The position numbers were made by a program, and so were the translations under genes. Below, in pieces: positions 16,952 to 25,268 of a stretch of DNA of 61,372 nucleotides. Each line of letters begins with the position of its first letter. The stretch's first letter is position 1. The DNA is taken from contig JAHZBA010000015.1 of assembly GCA_019423635.1 (NCBI GenBank), forward strand, positions 1 to 61,372. Reading direction: 5' to 3'. The DNA comes from Clostridiales bacterium. Lineage in GTDB: Bacteria > Bacillota > Clostridia > Oscillospirales > Oscillospiraceae. The notes beneath the pieces were generated by a model, which saw only the letters and a list, made by a program, of their open reading frames with translations, did not search any database and had not been told where the DNA came from.

Positions 16952-17857
16952 TTACAGGTGCAGGAGCTTGGCGATGTTGGCGTAGAAGACCTTGTCCTTG
17001 GCAATGGGGTCGTTGGCCAGCGCCTCGTCGATGACCTGGATGTTGAACTTCTCGTAGGTGAAGGGATAGTCGGTGCCGTACAGCACGCGGTCGGGGCCCA
17101 TGTACTTCATGGCGTCCTTCACGGCGGCCACGGAGGAGAAGGAGGTGTCGGAGTAGACGTTTTCCAGGCCCTTGACACCCTCCATAAACGCCTGGGCAAA
17201 GGCGGCGCAGTGGGCGCCGATGACCACCTGGTCGGGCAGGTTGCGGGCGAACTCAAAGAAGTCGCTCATGGAGCCGTATGCCTGGACCTGGTGATGGATC
17301 ATGTCCTCGTGGTAGTAGATGCCCTCACCCACGTGGACCACCACAGGCAGATCCACCTCGGCGAAGACCTTGGCAGCGGCGTACATGCGCTCGTCCAGCA
17401 GACGGACGCACTGCAGCACGGGATGGAGCTTAAGGCCCTTGGCGCCGCGGCCGATGTCCCTGCGCAGCTTGGCGCACATCTCGTCGATGGGCAGAGTCAT
17501 GTCGGCGGCGGTGAAGGGGATGATCCTGGGCTCCAGCTTGGAGGCGGCCAGATACTCTTCAAAGGAGGTGTTGGGCAGGACGGGGAGCATCACAATGCCG
17601 GCCATGTCGTTGTCGTCCAGCTGCTTGGTGAGGTTTTCCACCGTAGACTCCCAGCAGCGGTACTGGCCCCCGTCGATGACCAGATCCAGGTCCCGGGGGT
17701 CGCCGGTGAAGAGGGGTTTGGTAAAGAGGGACTCCTCCAGTTCAATGAAGCGGTCCTCATAATTGCCCTTTTTGATGTTGGTCTTGAAGCTGATGTTGCG
17801 GTTGTAGTGGAAAATATCGCCCAGGTGCGCGTGGGAGTCGATGATGCGTCTTGCCAT
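16952..17857 (-). CDS. Amidohydrolase-2 family metal hydrolase/decarboxylase (copy B)
   Basis: This 301-residue paralog of copy A has the same layout: RIIDSHAHLGDIF at the N-terminus, RGAKGLKLHP, VVVHVGEG, IGAHCAAF and VLYGTDYPF. All likely metal ligands are kept. The surrounding active-site loops differ from copy A (VHVGEG for THCGAN, GTDYPF for GTDVPF), which suggests related but different substrates. GGAGGAACTACGCT precedes the ATG. A TTGTATATAAAGG motif lies about 105 bases upstream of the start. It is the first gene of the A/B operon, downstream of the LuxR-type regulator. Confidence 0.8.
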   Translation of the reverse strand: MARRIIDSHAHLGDIFHYNRNISFKTNIKKGNYEDRFIELEESLFTKPLFTGDPRDLDLVIDGGQYRCWESTVENLTKQLDDNDMAGIVMLPVLPNTSFEEYLAASKLEPRIIPFTAADMTLPIDEMCAKLRRDIGRGAKGLKLHPVLQCVRLLDERMYAAAKVFAEVDLPVVVHVGEGIYYHEDMIHHQVQAYGSMSDFFEFARNLPDQVVIGAHCAAFAQAFMEGVKGLENVYSDTSFSSVAAVKDAMKYMGPDRVLYGTDYPFTYEKFNIQVIDEALANDPIAKDKVFYANIAKLLHL

Positions 17858-17961
17858 AGCGTAGTTCCTCCTTCATGTTCGTTGATCGTATCCTCGTCAG
17901 GGCTTCACTGGGTCCTCTGTTCCGTGCTTATGACCATTTTAGCACCGGCGGCGCAGGAATA

Positions 17962-17975
17962 ATTGTATATAAAGG
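17962..17975 (+). promoter_or_regulatory. AraC-type operator candidate (ATTGTATATAAAGG)
   Basis: This copy of the TTGTAWAAAACGG-like motif lies between the regulator stop (18025) and the copy B start (17857). It diverges from the consensus at the centre, so it is the weakest member of the set. Confidence 0.35.
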
Positions 17976-18024
17976 AAGAAACCAGCCAGGGAAACCGCGG
18001 GGACCGGGGGAGATCGGAAGCCGC

Positions 18025-20496
18025 TCAGGGCAGGAGGTGCAGCTCCCGGCCCCGGTCGATGGCGGAGAGCTTGTTGTTGACATTGAGCTTGCGGTAGATG
18101 TTTTTGACGTGGTAGCGGACGGTGGGCACGGAGATAAAGAGCCGGGGGGCGATCTCGTTGTGACGCAGCCCCTGGGCCAGCAGCCGCAGGATCTCCCGCT
18201 CCCGGCCGGTGAGCGTCACCTGCTCCTCCCGGTCCCGGCGGGCGGAGAGAAAACGGCGGCAGCAGTCCGTGAGACGGTTCAGATAGCGTTCGGGGTAGCG
18301 CTGGCGGATCAGCGGCTGGGACAGCAGCGGCAGAACCGTCCGGGCGTTCTCCGCGAAGGGGAGGAGGATGTTGTCCTGCACGGCGATGTCCAGCGCCGCG
18401 CACAGGGCCAGCGCACCCCGCTCCAGACCATACAGGGCCGCCCGGGCCCCGGCCCGGAAGATGCCGCCGTAGAGAAAGCCCAGCTGGCTGTTGTAAACGG
18501 CCCAGTCCCGCTCGAAGGAGTCGCAGTAGACCTCCAGCTGCAGGTAACGCCCCTCCAGCAGGGCGGCGAAGCCGGTGACGACGTGGTGGAATCCCAGGCC
18601 CGCGTACAGGAAGGAGCCGTGGCTTCCCGCGTTGTTCCGCAGCCAGCCGGGGACATGGTCCACCCGGCCCAGGCAGCAGTCCAGATAGCTGCCGCACAGC
18701 GCCACAGAGGTGTTCAGGACACTGCTGTTCTCCATTTCCACGATCATGGCTGCCTGGGACATCAGCCGGTCGGCAGTGCCGGCGTCTCCCTCCAGCACCG
18801 CCAGGCGGCAGAGGACAAAGGTGGCACAGAGCTCGATATCGACCTGGTGGTAAAGGCGCGCCTGATAAACCGCTTTCAGTGCGTGGTTTTGCACCTCGTC
18901 AAAGGCACCGGTTTCCAGGGCGTACTCCGCCAGCACCAGAGACTCGCTCCCGGAGCCGCAGTCCTTCACCGCCTGGGCGAGAATATGGAAATTCTGAGAG
19001 ATGAACCGGGTAGTGTCCAACAGGGTTCCGGGACGGCTGTAGTAGGAGTAGAGGAGGCTGACCGCGCCGAAGGTGAACTCGGTGTCGCTTGCGATCAGGC
19101 AGGAAAACCGGCCGTTGAAGAAGCGGACGGCCTCGGCGGCCCGGTGAACCATGGCCCGGGGATCGTTGAACAGCACCAGAACCCAGGTGTTGTTGATCTC
19201 TCCCAGGATGCGGCTCCGCCGCTCCTCCGGGAGGTCCGCCGTGAGGAAGTACGCCTCCATCTGCCGCAGGCGGCCGTCCAGAAGGCGCTGCTCCTCCCGG
19301 CTGCCCACCAGGGCCTGGGCACGGACATACTGGAGAGCGGCCAGGGGATACTGGCGGTATACACTGTCCGGCACGTCCTGAAAGATCCGGCGGATCAGCT
19401 CGAACTGGGAGGAGCTGACGGTGTGGAAATCCTCCTGATTCAGGGATTCCAGCACCGGCGTCAGCTCTCCCGCCCGGTGGAAGTAGTCGTAGGCGGCGGC
19501 GTGCTCCCCCTGCTTTAAAAACCACTCGCCCGCCCGGCGGAACAGCTCCCGGGGATGGCAGCCGCTCTGGAGGGCCTTTTTCTGGAGGAATTCCCGCAGC
19601 AGCTGAGTCATCTGATAGCCCCGGACCTCCGGGTTATAGGAGAGGAAGGCGTTGCCCTGGAGCAGCAGGCGCAGGGTGTTGGAGGCGTCGGGGCTGTCAA
19701 GGACCTGGGCCACCATTTCCGGGGTGAAGACGTCCAAAAAGGAGAGCTGCTGCAAAAACTGCCGGGTGGCCGGCGGATAGGGGTCGTAGAGGTTCCGCTC
19801 CAGCAGATCCTGGATGCTGGGATTCTGGTTTTCCCGGAGCAGGCAGGGGTCCCCCCGGGTCAGAAGATAGATGCCGGAGATCCAGCCGCCGGTCCACTGC
19901 ACGATCTGATGCACCTCTTCCTGGGGGACGGAGATGCCGAGAAGGGCGAAATAGTCGGCGGCCTCCTGGGCCTGAAAGCGCAGATCCTCCTGCGTGACGA
20001 AGTACGCCAGCCGCTTCTGGCGCAGATCGGCCTCCGGCAGCAGGTGAGTTTCCCGGGTCAGCAGCACAAGGTGGAGGTTGGCAATCTGCTCTCCCGCCAG
20101 AGCGCAGAGGAAGTCCACCGTCTGGGAGCACTCCAGCAGGTGATAGTCGTCGATGACCAGGAAGAAGGGGGCGGAAATGGTGTAGTACAGCAGCAGCTCC
20201 AGAATCTTTGCCGCGGCGGCGCCGTTGGCGGGGAAGCCCAGCTGCACCAGCTGACTGCCCAGCAGGGGGTCCCGCCGGGTGATCTGGGCAGTGAGCCGCT
20301 CCCAGAAATAGGCGAGAGAGCTGCCGGAGCCCAGCAGGGACAGGTAAATAAAATCCAGGCGCTCCTTCTCCAGATAGGACCGGACCGCGGTGGTTTTTCC
20401 GAAGCCCATGGGCGCCCGGACCACGGTCAGAGGGTAGTGGCGCATCTGATCCAGAATCCGGTCCAGCCGCGGGCGGGACAGCGTTGCCTGAGGCAC
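18025..20496 (-). CDS. MalT-like ATP-dependent LuxR-family regulator
   Basis: This 823-residue signal-transduction ATPase and transcription regulator has a P-loop near the N-terminus (GFGKTT, residues 31-36). A Walker B-type FFLVIDDYHLLE and a winged-helix region follow. A long TPR-like helical sensor is in the middle. The C-terminal LuxR helix-turn-helix is TLTGREREILRLLAQGL with FISVPTVRYHVKNIYRKL. The GTG start at 20496 lies 10 bases after AAAGGAG; the frame is open further upstream but has no support there. It is divergent from the flavoprotein gene and upstream of the amidohydrolases. It is probably an effector-dependent activator of one or both. The inducer is unknown. Confidence 0.87.
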   Translation of the reverse strand: MPQATLSRPRLDRILDQMRHYPLTVVRAPMGFGKTTAVRSYLEKERLDFIYLSLLGSGSSLAYFWERLTAQITRRDPLLGSQLVQLGFPANGAAAAKILELLLYYTISAPFFLVIDDYHLLECSQTVDFLCALAGEQIANLHLVLLTRETHLLPEADLRQKRLAYFVTQEDLRFQAQEAADYFALLGISVPQEEVHQIVQWTGGWISGIYLLTRGDPCLLRENQNPSIQDLLERNLYDPYPPATRQFLQQLSFLDVFTPEMVAQVLDSPDASNTLRLLLQGNAFLSYNPEVRGYQMTQLLREFLQKKALQSGCHPRELFRRAGEWFLKQGEHAAAYDYFHRAGELTPVLESLNQEDFHTVSSSQFELIRRIFQDVPDSVYRQYPLAALQYVRAQALVGSREEQRLLDGRLRQMEAYFLTADLPEERRSRILGEINNTWVLVLFNDPRAMVHRAAEAVRFFNGRFSCLIASDTEFTFGAVSLLYSYYSRPGTLLDTTRFISQNFHILAQAVKDCGSGSESLVLAEYALETGAFDEVQNHALKAVYQARLYHQVDIELCATFVLCRLAVLEGDAGTADRLMSQAAMIVEMENSSVLNTSVALCGSYLDCCLGRVDHVPGWLRNNAGSHGSFLYAGLGFHHVVTGFAALLEGRYLQLEVYCDSFERDWAVYNSQLGFLYGGIFRAGARAALYGLERGALALCAALDIAVQDNILLPFAENARTVLPLLSQPLIRQRYPERYLNRLTDCCRRFLSARRDREEQVTLTGREREILRLLAQGLRHNEIAPRLFISVPTVRYHVKNIYRKLNVNNKLSAIDRGRELHLLP

Positions 20497-20651
20497 AGGG
20501 ATACATCTCCTTTCCTGAAAAGCGGGCTCCCCGCCGTCCCCTAAAACCACCGATTTTTGCAAGCCGTCCGGCCAAGGCCCTGCTATTATAAAAAGAAACA
20601 CAGTCGGCCGGGGCTCGCCGGACCTCCCGGCGGCGGAAAGAACGGATACAA

Positions 20652-22259
20652 ATGGGAGACGAGTTGAAATGGCTGGGCGTTCCGCCTGAGATTCCGGAGG
20701 AAGCGCTGGATCATACGGAGACCGCCGACGTGGTGGTAGTAGGCGCCGGTGTGGCCGGGGTGGCCGCCGTGCGGGCGGCGGTGGAGGCGGGGGCTTCCGT
20801 GCTGCTGTTTGAAAAGTGCGACGGGCCCCAGGGGCGGTTCGGGGATTTTGCGACATTGAACTGCCGGACCTCGGCCCGGTGGGGGCGGGACCGGATCGAT
20901 ACGGAGGCCGTGGTCCGGGACCTGATGCGGGACAGCTGCTACCGGGTGGATCAGCGAATTTTGAAGACCTGGGCCGATCACGCGGGAGAGGACTTCGACT
21001 GGCTCCTCTCCGCCTGCCCGGAGGTTCCGATCCTGGATCACACCACCCAGGTGGTGCCGGAGGGGGCGAAGTGCTGGGTGCAGCCCCGGCGGCTGCCGTC
21101 TCCCGCGCCCTTTGTCCATGAGAGCGAGTATCTGCCCTGCTACCAGACTACCGCCTGGATCCGGCCTACGCTGGTTCCCGTGCTGCGGCGCAATCTGGAG
21201 CGGGCGGCGGAGGAGGGCTCCGTCACCGTCCATTATGCCACGCGGGTACTGAAGCTGCTGCGGCAGGGGGACGGCCGGGTAGAGGGGCTGATCGCCCGGG
21301 ACAGCGAGGGAAAGTACCTCAGGGCGCTGGCCAGACGGGGCGTTGTGCTGGCCACCGGAGATTACTCCAGCGACCGGGACATGACCCACTACTATGTACC
21401 CTGGACCGACGGCATCGGGAATTTCTGGATCGGAAAGGACCACGAGGGGCAGCCCTCCAATACCGGAGACGGCCACCGGATGGGCCTTTGGATCGGGGCG
21501 AAGATGCAGGACGGTCCCCACGCCCCCATGATTCACCACATGGGCGGGGCCATGGGCGTCGACGCCTTCCTCCAGCTGAATCTCCGGGGCGAGCGGTATA
21601 TGAATGAGGACTGCTCCGGACAGCAGGTGGAAAACCAGCTGGAGCGTCAGCCGGAGCGGACCGCGTGGCAGTTCTTTGACAGCGGATGGAAGGAGCAGGT
21701 CCCCCACATGTGTCCGGGCCATGGCTCCGTGTGCTACGCGCTGGAGGATGAGGACCTGCGCTCGGGAGACATCAATCCCTCCATCTGTGCCTGGGACGGC
21801 TACACCACCCAGGGGGCGCTGGATACCTCCGTGGAGCGGGGAGAGACCCTCCGGGCGGACACGCTGGAGGAGCTGATCGGCAAAACCGGCCTGCCCAAAG
21901 AGGAGGCCCTGGCTGCCGTCCGCCGGTACAATGAGCTGGCCCGCAAGGGGCATGACGACGATTTCGGAAAGCGGCCCGACCGGCTCTTCCCCCTGGAAAA
22001 GCCGCCCTACTACGCCGTGAAATTTGAGGCCGGGGGTATGCTGGTCTGCATGGGCGGCCTGGAGAGCGACCGGGAGGCGCGGTGCCTGGACCTCCGGCGC
22101 CGGCCCATTCCGGGGCTGTACGTGGCGGGCAACGTGCAGGGGAACCGCTTTGCGGTGGAGTACTCCACCACGGTTCCGGGACTCAGCCACTCCATCGCGC
22201 TGACCTATGGCCGCATCGCCGGCCGGAACGCGGCCCTGGAAAACCGGGAGGAGGAGTAA
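20652..22259 (+). CDS. Fumarate-reductase-like FAD-dependent oxidoreductase
   Basis: This 535-residue flavoprotein of the FAD_binding_2 family has its dinucleotide motif GAGVAG at residues 31-36, followed by an acidic strand end (LLFEK). It keeps the catalytic-domain signatures HHMGGAMGVDAF and GERYMNEDC and the FAD C-terminal element YVAGNVQGNRFAVEYS. Relatives reduce C=C bonds (fumarate, urocanate) or dehydrogenate steroids. No heme, FMN or secretion signal is visible, so it is a cytoplasmic, single-domain enzyme whose electron donor is unknown. It is divergent from the LuxR-type gene, with 155 bases of shared promoter region. Confidence 0.82.
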   Translation: MGDELKWLGVPPEIPEEALDHTETADVVVVGAGVAGVAAVRAAVEAGASVLLFEKCDGPQGRFGDFATLNCRTSARWGRDRIDTEAVVRDLMRDSCYRVDQRILKTWADHAGEDFDWLLSACPEVPILDHTTQVVPEGAKCWVQPRRLPSPAPFVHESEYLPCYQTTAWIRPTLVPVLRRNLERAAEEGSVTVHYATRVLKLLRQGDGRVEGLIARDSEGKYLRALARRGVVLATGDYSSDRDMTHYYVPWTDGIGNFWIGKDHEGQPSNTGDGHRMGLWIGAKMQDGPHAPMIHHMGGAMGVDAFLQLNLRGERYMNEDCSGQQVENQLERQPERTAWQFFDSGWKEQVPHMCPGHGSVCYALEDEDLRSGDINPSICAWDGYTTQGALDTSVERGETLRADTLEELIGKTGLPKEEALAAVRRYNELARKGHDDDFGKRPDRLFPLEKPPYYAVKFEAGGMLVCMGGLESDREARCLDLRRRPIPGLYVAGNVQGNRFAVEYSTTVPGLSHSIALTYGRIAGRNAALENREEE

Positions 22260-22566
22260 AAACTATCACAAATGATAGTTCCCTTTTTGATGTTTGTCGT
22301 TTATAATAAAATGGAAAGAAGAGGAGTCTTGTATTTTGGACAGATTTACACGAATCCGTTGGTTTAAGCACCGAGAAGGGATTTCGCCTCAGGGCAATAG
22401 ACTCCCATGTTCATGGTAACCTGGGGGAGGGGTGCTGTCTTGTAAAAAACGGAGGTGCTCCCTGCGGAATCTGATGCGGCTATGATCTGTCCCATAACGG
22501 CGGCGGTTCCGTTCGCTTTTGAAAGAGCCGCCGGTCGATCACATCACCAGGAGAAGGAGGCACGGC
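22260..22566. other. Intergenic region between flavoprotein and AraC-2 genes
   Basis: A hairpin AACTATCA-CAAA-TGATAGTT at 22261-22280 is followed by CCCTTTTT and probably ends the flavoprotein transcript. TATAAT at 22302-22307 could be a -10 box, but the matching -35 (TTCCCT) is poor. The operator CTTGTAAAAAACGG is at 22439-22452. A 27-codon TTG-started frame at about 22336 has no family support. Nothing else is evident. Confidence 0.5.
22439..22452 (+). promoter_or_regulatory. Operator CTTGTAAAAAACGG upstream of AraC-2
   Basis: This 14-base sequence lies 128 bases before the AraC-2 start. An exact inverted copy lies behind the gene at 23441-23454, so the two flank the regulator gene. That arrangement is typical of an autoregulated regulator that also controls the next gene. 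Binding by AraC-2 is inferred. Confidence 0.6.
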
Positions 22567-23376
22567 ATGAAGAGGCAGACCGTGGAGGAGAAGCTGGTTC
22601 CGCTGCAGCCCCAGATGCAGGTGAAGTCGCACTATCAGGAGCGTCTGGTCAAGTGGAATCCGTATTCCGTGAAGAATCTGGCCCTGTGCTATGAGTTCCG
22701 GACGGGGCATGAGGCGGAGACGCTGGAACTGATTCCTGACGCCTGCCTGGACTTTATGTTCTGCATCGGCAGCCGTCCCACCGCCGTGGTGATGGGTGTA
22801 CAGTCCGCGCCCCGCTCCTTGCAGCTGGAGCCGGATGCGGTGTACTTCGGGTTCAAGCCCTACAGCATCAAGGGGATGCGGGCACTGTCTGCCGGCTGGG
22901 CGGAGCTTTTGAATGTCCGCATGGCCCTGGAGGAGCAGTTGGACTGCGGCTCCCTGCTGGAGCGCATGGAGAAGACCATGGATTTTGGTGAGCGGATTGG
23001 CGTGATGTGCGATTTTGCCAGAGCGGAATTGGCGGACGACATGTACACGCCGGATTTTGTGGAGTATTCGGAGCTGCGGCTGTGCAATGCCCGGGGCAAT
23101 TTGAAGGTGGAGGACATCGCCAGCTACACAGGCTACAGCGGCCGCTACTGCCGGGAGCGGTTCAAGGAGTCCTACGGCCTTTCCATCAAGCGCTACTCCA
23201 ACATCATCCGCTTCCAGAACGCCATGCGGATGCTGGCGGACGAGCGGGTGGAGGACCTGTCCGACATCGTGTTTGAAAACGGCTATTTCGACCAGCCCCA
23301 CCTGAGCCGGGAGTTCAAGCTCTACTCCGGCGACAGCCCTCTCCATTACCGGCAGAGCGTGCTGAAAATGGCCTGA
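22567..23376 (+). CDS. AraC-family transcriptional regulator (AraC-2)
   Basis: This 269-residue regulator is a paralog of AraC-1, with the shared signatures LVKWNPYSVKNLALCYEF, LIPDACLDFMFC and AVYFGFKPYS in its N-terminal sensor part. Its C-terminal double helix-turn-helix is IASYTGYSGRYCRERFKESY with FENGYFDQPHLSREFKLYSG. The start at ATG 22567 follows GAGAAGGAGGCACGGC; the frame is open upstream without support. It lies between two exact copies of an inverted operator and directly before the YtcJ-like/ADH genes. Its likely job is to control those genes in response to an unknown ligand. Confidence 0.88.
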   Translation: MKRQTVEEKLVPLQPQMQVKSHYQERLVKWNPYSVKNLALCYEFRTGHEAETLELIPDACLDFMFCIGSRPTAVVMGVQSAPRSLQLEPDAVYFGFKPYSIKGMRALSAGWAELLNVRMALEEQLDCGSLLERMEKTMDFGERIGVMCDFARAELADDMYTPDFVEYSELRLCNARGNLKVEDIASYTGYSGRYCRERFKESYGLSIKRYSNIIRFQNAMRMLADERVEDLSDIVFENGYFDQPHLSREFKLYSGDSPLHYRQSVLKMA

Positions 23377-23400
23377 CCTGCATACCGGTGCCAGCCCCAG

Positions 23401-23431
23401 GGCGGCCGCCTGAAAAGGCGGCCGTCTTTTT
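23401..23431 (+). terminator. Terminator after AraC-2
   Basis: CGGCCGCC (23403-23410) pairs with GGCGGCCG (23417-23424) around TGAAAA, followed by TCTTTTT. Confidence 0.75.
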
Positions 23432-23440
23432 CTGCGCCTG

Positions 23441-23454
23441 CCGTTTTTTACAAG
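23441..23454 (-). promoter_or_regulatory. Operator CCGTTTTTTACAAG upstream of YtcJ-like copy 1
   Basis: This is the exact reverse complement of the 14-base site at 22439-22452. It lies 87 bases before the start of the YtcJ-like gene and just after the AraC-2 terminator, a natural position for a promoter operator of the enzyme operon. Confidence 0.6.
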
Positions 23455-23540
23455 CAAATGGAAGGAAAGCTGTGTAATCTGAAATCAGATGCACACGCCG
23501 CCTCAAAGCGGCGGAGATTGGGCAGAAAGGGAGGGGTTTT

Positions 23541-25217
23541 ATGACAGCAGCGGACATCGTCATTCAAAACGGGAAAATTGCCACAGTAGACCGGAACTTT
23601 ACCTATGTAGAGGCCGTCGCGGTGCGGGATGGCTGGATCATCGACCGGGGGACCAACGAGGAGATTGCCGCCTATGTGGGACCGGCCACGCGGGTGATTG
23701 ACGCCGGCGGGCGGCTGGTGCTTCCCGGAGCCAACGATTCCCACATGCACGCGGCCCATACCGGCTTCACCATGTCTCCCGGCTTTCTGGACTTCAACGG
23801 TCCGAAGTTCAACTCTCTGAAGATCATTCAGGACACCATCCGGGATGCGGCGGCCAAGGCCGGCCCGGGGGAGTGGGTTTTCGGCTGCGGCCATGTGGAC
23901 GCCAACATCGCCGAGCTTGCGGCGGAGGGACGCCCCCTGAACCGCTGGGACCTGGACGCGGCCGCGCCGGAGGTGCCGGTGGTGCTGACGGACTTCTCCC
24001 TGCACAATCTGACGGCCAATTCCAAGGCCCTGGAAATCGCGGGCTTTGACCGCCACTACCCGGAGATCCCCCACAGCATCGGCACCATTGAGCGCCGGGC
24101 CGACGGGGAGCTGACCGGCCGGTTTATTGAGTGGGGCGCCCAGAACCTCCTGCTGGAGAAATGCCCCATTCTCTCGGATCAGGAGCTGGAGGACTGCATC
24201 CTGCGGGTTCAGGCGGCGCTGAACAGGGAGGGGATCACCTCTCACACGGACATTCTGGGTGAGGGAGGCGAGCACTTGTTCCGGGGCACCTGGGGCAGCC
24301 GGGTGATAGACCTGTACGAGAAGCTGGCAGAGGAGGGCCGTCTGACGGCCCGGTGCAGCATTGACGTGTTTTCCGCCATTCTGGGGCAGGCCAGCTATGA
24401 CGCCATCATCCGGGGCACGGACCGCATCCGCCTGCCGGAGTTCAAGGACCGAAACTGGGTCAAGGCCGACGCCGTTAAGTTCTTTGTGGACCTGGGGGGT
24501 CCCACCTGGCAGCGCCCCGGCATCCGGCCCGAGGGCTCCTTCGCCTCGTCCTGGGATGGAACGGAGGAGGAGCAGATCCGGGAGATCACCCGCACCATCG
24601 TGGAACTCCACCGCAAGGGCTGGCAGATCTGCATCCACTCCTGCGGCGGTGGTTCCATGGACTGCTGCATTGAGGCGATTGCCCAGGCCAACCGGTGCTA
24701 CCCCGGGAAGGACCTGCGTCACTTCCTGATCCACGTGGACGATCAGACGGAGGCAACAGCGGTGAAGATGGCGAAAAACGGCATCCTGGCCGCCATTCAG
24801 CCCACAGCCGCCAACATTGTTTTCGGCTGGAACACGCCGGTGCTGACGGACCGGGAGCAGATCTTCAACTACCAGCGCTATGCGGAGCTGGGGGAGATCC
24901 AGACCGGAGGGTCCGATTCCACCTGCTTTTCCATGAACTGGCGGCAGGGAATGCAGTTCTGCCTCACCCGTACCACGGTGGACGGCTACTGCGCCAGGCC
25001 GGATCTTGCGATGAAGCGGGAGGATGCCATCCGGCTCTATACCATCAACGGCGCGTATCAGGAGCATATGGAGCACCAGCGGGGCTCCATTGAGGTGAAC
25101 AAGGCGGCCGATTTCCAGATTCTGGACAAGGATGTGATGACCTGCCCGCCGGAGGAGATCGGAAGTGCCAAGGTGGTGATGACCATCTGCGGCGGAAAGG
25201 TCGTCTATGAGGCGTGA
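23541..25217 (+). CDS. YtcJ-type amidohydrolase (copy 1)
   Basis: This 558-residue amidohydrolase of the YtcJ/Amidohydro_3 group has its metal-binding HxH in NDSHMHA (His68 and His70). It continues with the KFFVDLGGPTW region, IHSCGGGSMD and a terminal GGSDSTCFSMNWRQG that supplies the late Asp. Family members hydrolyse N-acyl, formamide or cyclic amide bonds. It starts at ATG 23541 after AAAGGGAGGGG. It is a gap-free, equal-length paralog of the gene at 32786-34462. The iron alcohol dehydrogenase follows 51 bases later in the same operon. The substrate is unknown. Confidence 0.85.
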   Translation: MTAADIVIQNGKIATVDRNFTYVEAVAVRDGWIIDRGTNEEIAAYVGPATRVIDAGGRLVLPGANDSHMHAAHTGFTMSPGFLDFNGPKFNSLKIIQDTIRDAAAKAGPGEWVFGCGHVDANIAELAAEGRPLNRWDLDAAAPEVPVVLTDFSLHNLTANSKALEIAGFDRHYPEIPHSIGTIERRADGELTGRFIEWGAQNLLLEKCPILSDQELEDCILRVQAALNREGITSHTDILGEGGEHLFRGTWGSRVIDLYEKLAEEGRLTARCSIDVFSAILGQASYDAIIRGTDRIRLPEFKDRNWVKADAVKFFVDLGGPTWQRPGIRPEGSFASSWDGTEEEQIREITRTIVELHRKGWQICIHSCGGGSMDCCIEAIAQANRCYPGKDLRHFLIHVDDQTEATAVKMAKNGILAAIQPTAANIVFGWNTPVLTDREQIFNYQRYAELGEIQTGGSDSTCFSMNWRQGMQFCLTRTTVDGYCARPDLAMKREDAIRLYTINGAYQEHMEHQRGSIEVNKAADFQILDKDVMTCPPEEIGSAKVVMTICGGKVVYEA

Positions 25218-25268
25218 CGGCGCGGTTTGCCGCTCGGTCATATGCCAGTGGACAAGGAGGAAGCGGCC

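Noticed and set aside
18025..20856. 120 extra N-terminal residues for the LuxR-type regulator, as the frame permits
   Set aside because: The extension is Pro/Arg-rich without homology and would overlap the divergent flavoprotein gene. The GTG at 20496 has a ribosome site.
22336..22420. 27-codon TTG-started peptide upstream of AraC-2
   Set aside because: There is no family match and no conserved feature apart from a loose purine box.
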